Assembly (NCBI GenBank): GCA_003956705.1
Contig: QZCP01000103.1
Location: forward strand, 3,233 to 67,232
Length of the DNA: 64,000 nucleotides
Reading direction: 5' to 3'
Source of the DNA: Brevipalpus yothersi
Lineage: Eukaryota; Arthropoda; Arachnida; Trombidiformes; Tenuipalpidae
Every line of letters starts with the position of its first letter. Positions within the stretch are counted from its first letter, which is position 1. Position numbers and translations under genes: made by a program. Positions 1 through 12,409 of the stretch are shown here, piece by piece. Under the pieces are notes generated by a model. It worked only from the letters and a program-made list of their open reading frames with translations, did no database searches and was not told the origin of the DNA.

Positions 1-84
<84 letters not shown>
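1..84. repeat. (CT)n microsatellite at window edge
   Basis: An uninterrupted TC dinucleotide array runs from the first base of the window. Its true length is unknown because it continues past the edge. Similar GA/CT arrays recur throughout the non-coding parts of the window. Confidence 0.98.
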
Positions 85-88
<4 letters not shown>

Positions 89-520
89 TTATTCACTTTG
101 CTAGTGTTCATTGTGATTGCACACTGATTTGCCGGCCATTCCAACGCTTGGGGTCACCAACTCATACCCATAGATTCAAACTTGCTGTTTTATCAATGAA
201 TCAAGCAAGTTCGGTATTACGGGTTCAAGTGGGCCACCCGAATTGAATGGCATTCTTCTCCGGAATCTGCAAAATGTATATATCTTTTCTTTACTATGCT
301 TTTGCAGCATGCTTCTCTCTTATTTAATTCCGTTCTTACACTACACACACACAACGATGCGGTTTCTCTCTCTCAATTGATACCAACGTTTTTCTTTCTT
401 TTACCATGGTCTTGATTATCATCCGGCGAGTTGCTCTTGTTTGCTCCACTTCCAACTCATCGCTCCAAAGTCCATTGGGAACGACGACGATGATGAACAG
501 ATAGCTTAAAACAGGCAATC

Positions 521-522
<2 letters not shown>

Positions 523-605
<83 letters not shown>
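523..605. repeat. (GA)n microsatellite
   Basis: A perfect GA dinucleotide array of about 83 bp, followed by degenerate GA-rich sequence to about 675. Confidence 0.97.
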
Positions 606-608
<3 letters not shown>

Positions 609-1976
609 CCCGTTAAAGGCTTAACCAAGAACGAGAGCGAAAGAGAAAGAGAGAAGAGAGAGGAGAGAGGAGAGATGGGGGATAGGCTTGGGGACAAAAC
701 TCTGGTTGCTCTCATTTTCGCTTCCGCATTTTTCAATCCTTTCATTTCATTCATTCATGATTCTCTCTCTCTTTCTCTCTCTTTCTCTTTCACACAGCAG
801 TCTCTCACAATCGGGCGGCAAGAGGCAAGAGGGAGCCACAATGGATAGAGAAGAGAGAGAGAGAGAGATGAGTTCACTTCGGCCGGGCCAAAAGGGTTGA
901 GAGTATGAGACACAAAAGTATGAGAGACTGAAGGGGTTGTGGAACGAATGTTGCAATCGGGATGAGTGAGTGAGAAAGAGAGAGATGATGTTTCGGAAAG
1001 GGTTGAGGAAGAGAGACTGAATGGCAAGTTGAGAGAAAAAGAGAAAGAGAGAGAGAGAGAGAAAAAATGAATGCAAATTAGTGGAAGATGAATGATCTGC
1101 GCTTGATGAAGAGGCACGCAATTCCAGAATCTAATCATCCTTGGAATGTGGTAATCTTTCATAGAGGGTGGTCCGTGACGGGACGGGATTAGGATGGAAT
1201 GGGACGGAACGGGACGGGACATGCCAAAGGTCAGAGGTAAAATTTTTTTTTCCGGCCAATCTATTGGTCAAATAGTGTTCGCCCTTTCTCGTGCTCTGAT
1301 GAGGAGGCGTCACTGGTGGATGACCAAGAGGAGGAGACGAATGACCTCACGATCAAAAGTCATTGGCTGAAGAGATGACCTTCGACATTGAACACTGGAT
1401 TCTGGCAAATTTCATTGGCTACGCTTGACTGCCAATCGGGTGAGAGTTTAAAGTTCAAAGTTTTCATTAGAGCAGCGGAATTGGAATGCTGACTTGACCT
1501 CAGGTCATTTCTGGGGTGGCACGTCTAGATTGCGAGTGCGAAGAATTTTCGAATATCATGATGCAAGCAAAATCCATTAGATGAGTTGAAAAATAAAACG
1601 ATTCCCATGAGAAGAGAGAGAGGACCACTTGAATTTCAATCCTTCCATCTCAATCGATTGGCACTAATTGGTGGGCCAGAAGGCCATCGATGAGGGCAAA
1701 AAAGAGAGCCCAAACTCGAAGCGGAGAGCGGAATAAGGTGACCAGACAGTGTGTGTGAAGGTAAAAAGGTCACCAGACAGTGAGACCTAATTTCGGCAGC
1801 CTTTCGAAGCTTGATACGGAGCCAAGCGTGTGCCTCCGCTCATTTGGCGAAAGTGTTTCGAAAGTTGCTTGATTGTGAGAGTTTAAAGAATGGTGCTTTA
1901 ATGGAGCTGCTTATGAATGTGTGTATGTTGTGTGGGTTATCAGAGTGCAGTTGATGATGTTGGAGCTGTTGTGATG

Positions 1977-1978
<2 letters not shown>

Positions 1979-2023
<45 letters not shown>
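1979..2023. repeat. (GA)n microsatellite
   Basis: A perfect GA array of about 45 bp inside the gene-free left end. Confidence 0.97.
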
Positions 2024-2025
<2 letters not shown>

Positions 2026-5000
2026 AAAAGCTCGAAGTGGCCTGAAATTGAAATGAGAAATCGAGATCACCAGACAGTGCTGACTGGGTTAAAATAATCA
2101 ACATGTCTGGTTCATTCTACCACCCTCTTCCTCCCCTCACTTGTTGCTCCTCCGAATTAGCAAGAGAAAGAGAAAAGAAAGAGAAAAATGAAAAAGAGAG
2201 AAAGAGAGGGAGAGAGAGAGAGAGGAAGCCAAAAGGAAATGTAATTCGCAATTGAAAGTGAGAGTTCGTCAGAAAAGGGTTAAGTTGGAGCATATTTGCC
2301 CTAGCTTAGAGAAAAGCAAAGTGAAGTTAGCCAAAAAATTTTTGTGTAATTCATTCCCAGACGCTTAACTCTTTTCCTCTTTCCTTTTGCTCCACTCCCT
2401 TTGCCTGTGGATAACCCACATGTGGTCATTGAACTACCGAAAAAATTTTCTCCTTTTTCCTTTCTTCTTCCCAGAGCTTGAATGCTAGTACAAAATCGTT
2501 TCTCTTCCCATCATTTGACCAACCAATTGTCGCTTTGACTACACACAGTTGAATATATCTTTCTCTTTTTTTGGCTCCTCTTCTTGTTGTCTTATCATTT
2601 TCCGCCCATAATACACCATCGAACCAATCCACTTTCGTGATCATTGCTCTGACATCCCAGTGATTGTCCATCACCTAGCAACTTTAACGGTGTTCACTTC
2701 CTCCTCTAGTCTCATCTATTCATCGTCTTTTGGGCTTTTTGCTGATCGACTCTCCCTTGCACACTCTCTCCATCTCCATCTCTGTGTAAATATAGTCCCA
2801 GAAAGAGAGAGAGAGTGTTGCTGATACGAAAATTTGTTCAGTCAAAATTTTCATTACCCAAAAGTCCCAAGTGTCTTGAGTTGTGAATTGATGCAAATAT
2901 ATTGAGTATCCAACCGATCATCATCACTTCCCTTTATCATCTTTCGACATGATCAAATTTCGATGAAAATTTTCGTTTTGTTGAAACTCATTTGAACATC
3001 ATCACAGCAACTGCTTCCACCAAATGCGAATTCTCTTTTGATATCTTCTTCATTCTTTGAGTGATTGTATTGATGAAGATTATTGACAAAATGCAACGTT
3101 TCGTTTGAACGATTTGTTGAACCATCTATGAGCAGTGCTAACGAAATAATATTGTGTGTTCCAAATCATCTCGCTCATCCATTGGAATGAGAGAAAATGA
3201 AAGACAGTAAAAAAATTATCGGCCATAGGCATCAAGGTTAATCACCAACGTCGCAAAATCGCTTCCAGACTCTGTGTGATGCAGCGTAAATTAACAACAT
3301 GGCATCATTTGTAACTTGAAAAGATGAATATTCTTCCACATTTGGAGATGCTGGACTCCAATAGAAAGTGGATCATATTGTTTGAGCTTGTCCAAGATGT
3401 ATGAGGAAAAATTTATCCAAAAATCGAGTACAACCAGTATTTGGAGGATAGAATCTTTCCTCTCTCTCTCCACCAATCAAGATCGATAAGTCTCGATGCT
3501 CTTAACCCTTTGAGCCCTTATAAAAAGGATGGAGCATCTCATCATCATCAGTTTCCAATCACTTGTCTCTCTCGAATCATTTTTTCCACAATCAATGGCT
3601 GATAATGAGCATCACAGTGCACAAAGGATTGAGTGAAAGTGGTTCACCATCATCTTGTAGCATGTATTTTATGAAGGAATACACATGATTGTTAAAGGAA
3701 AAAATGGAATCCTTTATCCAGATAATTTTTGACCAAGAAAGAATCGTGCCCATTCCAAGAGAAGAATTCTTTGGAGAAAATTTTTTCTCTCTCTTCATTA
3801 GCACCTGATGAGATAAAACAAAGCCTTCCATGAGATGATCCTTTGTTTCCAAGCAAAGAGAGAGAGAGAGAGCTTCTCTCTCGCACTTTCCCAAGCTTCG
3901 AAGGCTTTATAGTGAGAGTCAAGGTATTTCAAGAATGTTGAAAGTCTGTGGATGATGAGAATTTTTTTCTTGATAAATGCTCATTGGACTTATTCAACTG
4001 ACCTGATATTCATGGAAAAGGACAAGAAATACACAATTTTCATGATGTTTCAACTCCAGCAACTTTTCTCTCTCTCTTTCTCTTAACTCTCTCTCCTCTC
4101 TCTCTCTCTCTCTCACTCGTTCAAAGAATCAAGATGGCAGACAAAGAAAGGCCTTGGCGTTAAGTATTCTGTACCACACTGTAGGACACAGATAGGGCAG
4201 ATTGAAATTTTTGAAAGGAATATGAAACTTATTAGCAAGAACGGATAAAAAGTAACAAAAAAATCATAACTCAACAGGTAAGTACAAAATACTCCTAGTA
4301 TATTCTCTTTCTCTCCCTAGTCAGTATAGTGGTGAACATGGCCCAAGAGCAGAATCAATCCTTTTTCCTCCCCCTTGAGTGGTGCGTCTCCTAATTTAGT
4401 GATATCTCCAGAGCCTAAGATGGAGCCTATTGGAACTAAAAAATGCTAATTTCAAAGTATTTCCCATGAATATATCAGAAGGAATACTTTCAATACATAA
4501 TGTAGGCCAACGTTAGAGGATAAATTGGGGAATAAAATGAGGAGCAAAATGATATGAAAGTGATCTCATATCAATTTCTCTTTGTTCTATCAATCAGAAG
4601 CTTACCGAAAACGATCCTAGGACTCTAGTAGTCCTAGCCAATACACAATTAGTGGACATCGTTAGACAAAAACGATCAGAATCTTGTCCATCATACTCGG
4701 TCAAGTATGTATATATACGTGTACCCCAGGATACACAAAGGCCATACTTTCGTTCAGACAAACGAAAGCAACGTTAATCCAGCTTAACAGCTCTAGAATA
4801 ACGTCGATAACTTTTTTCCCAGCCCAATAGTCCCAGGCTAGACGGAAATTATACGATTCGAGAAAAGAGGACAGGATCACTTTGACCATGAATACATGGT
4901 GATGAGTTCACGAAAAGAAAACGATAACTGCTTACTGTAATCAGAGTTGTACACTCTCGACGAGGAGGAAGAAAAGCCCTTTTCAAGCTCTTTTTTTCTA

Positions 5001-6067
5001 CCTTTACATGAACGTTTATATATATATAAGGGGGAGGAGGAGGAGAGAGAGAGAGAGGTGAGAGAAAGATGGAAAAAAAGAAAGAGGGCATAAAGTGGAA
5101 TGAATAAAATTTTTTCTCTCTTTCTTTTTCTCTTTCTCTTTCTCATAATGCGCGCCACCTATTGACTTACGAATCCCTGTCCAACGAATTTTACACGAAA
5201 ATTTTCGTCCTACTAATCGAACATTTTGCTCATCTCCATTCACAGGACCACCTCTCAGGTCACTGATACACTTGGACCACCGACGCCAATGCAAGAGTCC
5301 CGATGCTAAGCGGCTGCTACTACTACTGCTGCTTAGTGTAACATCATCTCTCTCTCTCTCTCGCAAAGTTTCTCTCTCTCTCTCACATCATGTACACTCT
5401 TGTATTCCCAATCGATGGATGAAAAGTGGGTCAAATCACAAGCTTGAAATGGTTCGATTCTTTTTTATTTCGGGACCCACAGCCAATGGACGGGGGAGGG
5501 CAAGGACAAGCGAGCAACCCCAAAAAGAAAATTCCCAAAGCAAAATCGAAAAATGATCGAACTTGGGAGAGAAAGAATTGTGTGTGTTAGAGTTCACTGG
5601 TAGTTGAATGGATGGTCTCTCAAGTTTTTCTTCTCTCTCTCTTCTCTCTTCCTCTCTCTTCCTCTCTCTTCCTCTCGCAATCTCCATCTCTATTCCTCTT
5701 CCTCATCTTACTATTCTTCCGTGAAACTGAATGTGTCTACTGGAAAAAGTATCATGCGTGATAACTGATCATGATGATGTTGGTAGAATAGAGGTCTAGA
5801 ATATATACGGTGTGAGAAAATATCGAGACAGCCAAAAAGTGTTAGTAGCTTCAATACTTGAAAATGAAGAGAGAGCGAAAGAGAAAGAGAAAGAATATGA
5901 ACGGATGGAAATGGAATAGAAGGCAAGATATTTTTCCAGGTCAGAATGTCTGGATCGTAGACAGAGAGAAGAGAGAGTTAGAGAGAGTAAAAGAGAGAGA
6001 GAGAGAAAGTCTGGATTGCATGGAGTCTGGAAGAGGTCATAGAACTCATCGATTTTTCCTCATTCCG

Positions 6068-6072
<5 letters not shown>

Positions 6073-6139
<67 letters not shown>
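6073..6139. repeat. (CT)n microsatellite
   Basis: A perfect TC array of about 67 bp. Open frames crossing it are artefacts of the repeat. Confidence 0.97.
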
Positions 6140-6141
<2 letters not shown>

Positions 6142-7330
6142 TTCTTTATTTCCCTCTGTGAACCTGCCAGAATATCTTGTGCTCACTTTCACCTCTCTTC
6201 CTCTGGTAACCCATTTCCTCGTCGAATCGATATCAAAGCCACCCCCTCCCAGACGCCAGACAGTGTCTCTCACACCCCCTAATCAGACGAGCTACTCTCC
6301 CACTTTCTTTCAATGATTACGGCTAAGCCCATGGAGCGAGAGAATAGGCATTGGGCAAATCAAAATTTACTAGATCAACGGTTCCAATCGAAAAAACAAA
6401 ATCGAGAGGCAAAAGAAATAAGAAAGATCTACGATTAAGGTTCTAATAGCTTGTCCGATCTAGTGGAACTTCCTCTTCACCTTCGACGCCTTTGGAACAT
6501 CAAGAATTGCCATAGAATCTGATGATAATCATGGAATTGAAAGGAGGGGGTATGTGTGTAATGAGTGCCTCTTCAAACTCACCTAGCTTGAGCAAATTAC
6601 ACGTTCATAGGCTTACCTGATAAATTGTAAATTTTTCTCTCCTGGATACACAGACACACAAGCACACAAGCACCTAGACACAGGCTTGATCGAGGTGAGC
6701 AAGATTTTCGATCACTTGGTCTTGATAATAGTTCTGATGATGATGGTTGCACTATCAAGCGAAAGAACAAAAATTTCCTCCTGGCCTACTGAATAATTTG
6801 TCGATACAATTAATGATAAAAATTCAGACGCAATATATTGATCCGTTTGGATGATGTCGAAAGCTGGATGACTGCTGGATGAATGAAAATCTTTCCTCTC
6901 AAAACAATACCCACAATCGTATAAAAAATAGCCTTAGCACAAAATTGACCCTCAAATTGATGTAATAGCGATTTTCACCCACAAAACTTGAAACAATTTT
7001 TATCAAATGAACAAATTCGAAAGTGTTAATATTTTTTTCGATAACAATAGTCACAAGATGTATTTTCATTCACTTAATCGAAAAAAAGGAAAGTCAGCAA
7101 GCCAATGTGATGGGCAAAAAAATTGTATGACTTTCCATCATCATCTTGACCATTCCATAATTAACATCTTAATGTCAACGGAAATTAAATTTAGGGGAAA
7201 CAGAGATGCACACCGTCTCACAAGCCTCTCAGTGCCGAATGCTCTGAACTTTTTCTCTCCTCTTAGGATTATTCTTTTTCTCTCTCTCTCTCTTATTCTC
7301 TCTCTTTTTCTCTCTCTCTCTCCAATCGAG

Positions 7331-7392
7331 AGTGAGTCGAGGCGCGATTTCAATGACTCAGAACTCGAGAGAGAGATCGAGAAAGCCTTTTT
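7331..7392 (+). repeat. dispersed repeat unit, copy 1
   Basis: About 60 bp that matches, in inverted orientation, the segment at 25660-25720. Shared landmarks are AGTGAGTCGAGGCGC, then ATTTCAATGACTCAGAACTC, then a GAGA block and AAAGCCTTTT. Both copies are flanked upstream by CT-rich sequence. In this orientation both translate to a similar peptide (SESRR, D or N, FNDSELER). It may be a fragment of a transposon or a duplicated exon; the family is unknown. Confidence 0.6.
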
Positions 7393-7879
7393 CGCGCTGT
7401 ATCACTTGAGAAAATCATTCTCTCGGTCAATTTATGACCTTTTATCAATTATGCGGAAATAATTTCCATCATATTATGAAGCTCAAATGATTTTCACTAG
7501 TTTTCCTCTTCATCCAGAATGATGATCCAAGTTTTTTTTGGGGGCCAAAAAATTTTTGGCAATCAAAGTTACATCATCAAAGTTGCATCAAAGTCTGTCT
7601 GTTGATAAACATACAACAGACTTACCGCGCCACCATTCACCATCAATACAAACTATTTTAATACACTTGATCTTCATCAACCAAGTTGATTCATAAAATG
7701 ATTTGATTTTTTTGCCAACTTGCTAGCGAGTTTGTTGCGGTGATCACTTTGTTGAGTGTTTGGTGTCTATCTGCCGGTGTTTGAGATTGTTTGGTGTGAT
7801 TTACTTTGTCTGATTTATCACATACCTCAGTGTTGTGTGTGTGTTTGTGTTTACATCCCATTCAATCACCACCATCAGG

Positions 7880-10516
7880 ATGCATCATTCTGGCAGCAGG
7901 TAAGATTATTATTATTATTATTGTGTATACTATGTGTATTTGCATAAGCAACGACGTCAGCTCTTTTTTTTCTGTCTCACTGATAAGCTACTGTGGTAAC
8001 TTTGAACATTTTTATTGTTAAGTTTGAGTTTACATGTATGTGTTTAATCTTATTATTATTTTTTTCCGATCATGAATTGGTTTTACACCAGTTTCAGCTA
8101 TTCAACAGACATTACCAATGTTGACAGTGCATCCATAATGCCAGCTTTTCCATCTCGTAATGAAGATCTTAAATCGATGCTGGATAACAATAAAGATGGA
8201 CCGAAAGTTGAGGCAATGAAACGCCTCATCACCATGATTGCCAAGGGTCGTGCTTCATCTGACAGTGATGCGAGAGAATTGTTTCCACATGTTGTGAGAA
8301 ATGTTGTCACCAAAAATGCAGAGCTCAAAAAGTTGGTCTATCTATACTTAACAAGATATGCTGAACAAGAGCAAGATTTGGCTCTACTATCAATATCAAG
8401 TTTTCAAAGATCTCTCAAAGATCCTAATCCATTGATACGTGCCTCAGCTTTGAGAGTTTTGTCCTCCATTCGTGTTCATATGATCTCTCCTATTATGCTT
8501 ATTGCAATCAGAGATTGTAGTAACGATATGTCGGCATATGTTCGAAAAACCGCTGCCCATTCCACCTCCAAATTATATCATCTAGATCCAGATCTAAAAG
8601 AAGAAATAGTTCAAGTCATTGCAAAATTATTACAAGACAAAACTTCTCTTGTGTTGAGCTCAGCTCTGGCAGCTTTCGAGGAAATCTGTCCCGAACGCTT
8701 TGATCTCATACATGCAAATTATCGTAAATTTGTATCCCTCATGCCTGATTTTGATGAATGGGGTCAAGTTATTCTAATCGGTATGTTGATACGGTACGGA
8801 AGAACTCAGTTTTTAGACCCAAATTTGAGGAAAGACGAAATAGGTACTGATTCCTCTGATCAAGTTGCCGGGCTCATCTACCTGGATCCTGACCATCGAT
8901 TGCTGCTGAGAAATGCCAAACCTCTACTTCAATCTCGAAATTCTGCAGTAATAATGGCCGTTGTTCAACTCTATCTTGCTCTAGCTCCTGAATCAGAAAT
9001 TAATTCACTCATCATAAAACCACTTATTAGGCTCCTGCATTCACATCCAGAAATTCAAGTAACAGTACTAACCAATATTGTTACTCTGACGGGTCCACCT
9101 CATCCGAGCAATGGTCATAAAAAGTCATTGAAAATTCTCTTTGAACCATTTCTCAAATCATTCTTCATAAAATCAAGGGACTCAACTCATGTCAAAATAC
9201 TTAAACTTCGAGTGTTGACTAATCTCAGCACTCCCAGTAACATACCGCTCATTCTTAGAGAATTTCAAGCATACATTCACAATTATCAAGTTGATATGGA
9301 ATTTGTATCAGCAACAATCCAAGCCATCGGAAAGTGTGCCTCAAGAATTGAGAAAGTAGCACCAACTTGTCTGAGTGGCTTAATTTCATTACTATCCAAT
9401 CGTAACGAAGCTATTGTTGCCCAAAGCATAATAGTTATACGTACTCAAATCATAGAACAAGATAAAGGAAGGGGTGAAACCGCAGGTGATATTAGCCAAA
9501 ATGAGGAGAATGGCGAGAAAGATGAAGATGATCTGGAAGATTCTTTCGAATCGATCAGAGGAAGTGCAATCGTGACGATGATTATCAAGCAAGTGGTCAG
9601 ATTGATCGACAAAATTGAAACTCCTAATGCGAGGGCCGCTATTTTATGGATCCTTGCAGAATTTTGTGATAGGAATGAGAAGTCCTTATTGGCTTCGCCC
9701 GATGTTTTGCGAATTATTGCCTCCAGTTTTTGTACCGAATCCAACTTGGTCAAACTTCAGGCAATGAATCTTGCCTCAAAACTTTATTTTATGTCTATTG
9801 TGAAAGAGTGTTCTCTTTTCGATGAAAACGAGAAGAATCGTATCAAAATTTTGGTTAATTATGTATTCAACTTAGCCAAATATGATGTAAACTATGACGT
9901 ACGAGATCGAGGACGTTTTTTGAAGCAGCTTCTTAGCAAATGTGATAATGAAGAAGGTATCAAGTTGACAAGTCGAATTTTGATGTCACCTAAGACCTGC
10001 CAGCAGCCTGGAACCGATGGAGATTCCTACATTGATTTCACCCCTAAATTCAGAATTGGTACTCTCTCTCACTTTTTGGATAAAAAGGTCAATGGTTATG
10101 AGGAGTTACCTGACTTCCCTGAAACACAGCCCGATACCAGTGTCAGACAGAAGCCTGGAATGGAGGAAGAAGTTTCACAAGGTCCAGCTTTCGAATTGAT
10201 AAAGAAAGATCATTTAAGCAGTAAGAACAATGAAGGAGGTTTCTTTTCATCTGAAGATGAAAATGACAGTGGGAGCGAAATGTCATTTGTTGAGAGTGAA
10301 TCTGATTCATCAGGATCCAGTGAAACGAGTAAAGATGAAGAGGAAGATGATGAAGAAGATGAGGAAACACAAACGGACGAAGAGGAAGAGGAAGAGGAGG
10401 AAACAGAGACAGATGAAGATGCAGACGATGAAGAGCAAAGCACACCATCGGATGAATCAGGAGAAGAGTCGCAGAAGGAAAAAGAAGTCTCTCCAAATTC
10501 TCATCATAAAAAATGA
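7880..10516 (+). CDS. AP3B1: AP-3 complex subunit beta (lacks C-terminal ear)
   Basis: Large subunit of the AP-3 adaptor, which sorts cargo from endosomes to lysosomes and lysosome-related organelles. The long exon encodes the adaptin trunk: RNEDLKSML, then DLALLSISSFQRSLKDP, NPLIRASALRVLSSI and PDHRLLLRNAKPLLQSRN, all close to animal AP3B. A very acidic Ser/Glu/Asp hinge follows (about residues 690-805). I propose a first coding exon 7880-7899 with a strong GTAAG donor, joined to 8098-10516 (alternative acceptor at 8092), giving about 812 aa. An unspliced start at 8072 is possible but carries no conserved residues. The frame stops just after the hinge, so the roughly 250-residue ear of animal AP3B is missing, and no LLDLD-type clathrin box is seen in the hinge. 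Identity is secure; the 5' exon is inferred. Confidence 0.9.
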
Positions 10517-10978
10517 AAAAGATGGCTCTAACACTCCCAAACACCAAATCATATCCATACTAATTGCATGAATTTGACTTAGGAATGAGTCTTATGCCTT
10601 CTTGTCCTTTGAGTTGGCAAACTGTACGATGATTCGTTTTTCCATCGATTTTATTAGAGAAAATCACAAAACTTTTACCTTTCTAGTGGAATCACATGTT
10701 TCGAGTCTTTATAAAACAAACGGTCTATCGATATATGTTACAAAATTAAGATGTATATTTAAGGTCTTTGTTAATTTGATATAAACGGGATAAATATTCT
10801 TTCCAATGATCATCTTTCTCTTTCTTCAGGTCATAGAATCTAGAGAATTTAATGATTCTTCGAGAAAACAACTCTTTAGTGCTTTCATGATCGATCATGA
10901 TGAGACCAGCGAATCATTCCAAAAAAGTATGAGTAACAGGTACCTCAATATGTAAAATGGATTCGCGGTTAGAATTCA

Positions 10979-12063
10979 CTAATGAACTCCCCATGAATCT
11001 TCGAATGCTGAGACTATCTTGGTGCAAGCAAGAGCTGCTGATAGTGGGTATTGACTGAAAGACACTGTTTCCTCTACATAATCAGCATCGACCTAGTAAA
11101 AGAATGAGTATTAGTTTAGCATGAAATGGAAAAACAAGTATTCATCAAGTTTAAAATACCTGTCCATGAGCCATCGCTCCAATAACTACAACAAAAGGCT
11201 TCTTATCATCGGGAACTAATTCACTACATTTAATTAGGTTTTTAGACTGAAAAGAAGTTCCAACTTTTCGACATCCTACAGGTAGGTGAGAGGTGATAGG
11301 ATTTTTGATTACCTGGAATAGAATTTTTGAAATTAATTTTTCTCAAATTTGGGAATTGACAGAGAAATGACTGATTGATGATTAAGAAGTAGAATATTTA
11401 TACCTTCAAAAGTCTCTCTGATCCACTAGCTGCTCTTATATGAAGTTTATGAAGTAGTTGGACTGTAATCAAAAGAAATTGATAGATCAGAATGAGTTAC
11501 AGTATGATTTTCATCAATACATGGCATAATTACTCACCCATTAAATTGGCCCAACGTTTGAAAGTTCGAGGAAATCTTGTGGCGGGATTAATTTCAATCA
11601 ACACATTCTGCATTGTATGTATATAGACTTGTAAAAGACCAGCCCTGTTCAAGGGGCTATCAAAAAGCATCAGCAAACACTGTAGAAAAAAGATCAATTG
11701 TATGTAATTGTCAATCATTCTTGTCCGAACAATTGTCATCATTCTTACCTGATGAGTGATATCTGGTCGACAAAATGCAGGGTCCTTCTTGTACTTTCGA
11801 ATTTGATTCATATGATCATCACAATTGAGTAATTCAAAGTTTGTTCCTACTTTAACAATTTCAAGATTTGCTTTCTCTAGTACAACTATTAGCCTTTGTG
11901 AATGATTTTTGGCATCTTTAAACAACTTAGGACGAACTATCTTGTTCTTGGCTACCTTTTCACCATGCAAATCATCAACAGAACCTTGTTCTGGTAATTC
12001 GGTATCAGAGTCACTCTCATCAGGATGCACCTGATCATCCTCGTGAGATCTTTTTTGGCTCAT
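10979..12063 (-). CDS. EMG1: EMG1/NEP1 rRNA small-subunit pseudouridine methyltransferase, copy a
   Basis: SPOUT-fold methyltransferase that N1-methylates a pseudouridine in 18S rRNA and is needed for 40S biogenesis in the nucleolus. Exons on the minus strand are 12063-11749, 11679-11538, 11462-11404, 11312-11160 and 11092-10979, giving 260 aa. Diagnostic stretches are RLIVVLEKANLEIVKVG, FELLNCDDH, RPDITHQ, then LMLFDSPLNRAGLLQVYIHT, and the SAM-site tail with QYPLSAALACTKIVSAFEDSWG. The N-terminal ~45 residues are acidic and lineage-specific. All splice sites are GT..AG with consistent phase. Intron 1 (69 bp) is a multiple of three with no stop. The product differs from copy b at only two residues (E8D, V12S). 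The gene looks intact. Confidence 0.95.
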
Positions 12064-12333
12064 AATTTAGATAAATTAACTAACAAACAAAATAATTAAC
12101 CAGATGAAAACATACCGACCCAACACAACAAATGATACTCACTTTTTGATTAAAACTTTGCCACAAACAAGTATACAAGTAGATAAACCAATAATCGAAA
12201 TTACAATTACTTCACTGAAGATCACTGTCAAGAGCGATGTAAATTTTTCACAAAAAATCAATATGTCTATTAAATTGTTCAACACTTTTAATCAGATCGT
12301 ATTTTTTTTCGGTTATCAATCAGATGCTTCAGA

Positions 12334-12339
12334 CACGTG
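12334..12339. promoter_or_regulatory. CACGTG E-box upstream of EMG1 copy a
   Basis: A palindromic CACGTG lies about 270 bp before the EMG1 ATG, within about 160 bp that are almost identical between the two EMG1 copies. Myc/Max-type factors use this motif at ribosome-biogenesis genes in other animals. A role here is inferred from the motif, the gene's function and its conservation. Confidence 0.5.
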
Positions 12340-12409
12340 TGTTGCAGACCGACGCAATAATATGAAAAGGCGCGCATCAATTTAAAAGGCTCAAGACTTC
12401 AACTTTAAC

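Larger units (their letters stand above)
86..7700. other. gene-free, GA/CT-rich intergenic region
   Basis: No credible gene was found on either strand over about 7.6 kb. Open frames here are short and mostly translate dinucleotide repeats into Ser-Leu or Arg-Glu runs. The stretch holds many short GAGAGA or CTCTCT blocks and three long arrays. It could be intergenic regulatory DNA or the intron of a gene lying to the left. A small perfect hairpin (8-bp arms, 5-nt loop) sits at 4617-4637. A segment at 7331-7392 recurs inverted near 25.7 kb. Confidence 0.7.
10689..12393. repeat. segmental duplication, copy 1 (contains EMG1 copy a)
   Basis: About 1.7 kb aligns collinearly with 16499-18202 in the same orientation. 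It covers the complete EMG1 gene, its 3' flank and about 330 bp upstream. The left edge lies about 170 bp past the AP-3 beta stop. The right edge lies about 17 bp past the dynamin stop. Exons differ by roughly 13 substitutions, while introns also carry small indels. The copies flank dynamin as a direct repeat. Confidence 0.93.

Noticed and set aside
506..1222. Several overlapping open frames on both strands
   Set aside because: They are translations of GA/CT repeats (Ser-Leu or Arg-Glu runs) with no conserved domain.
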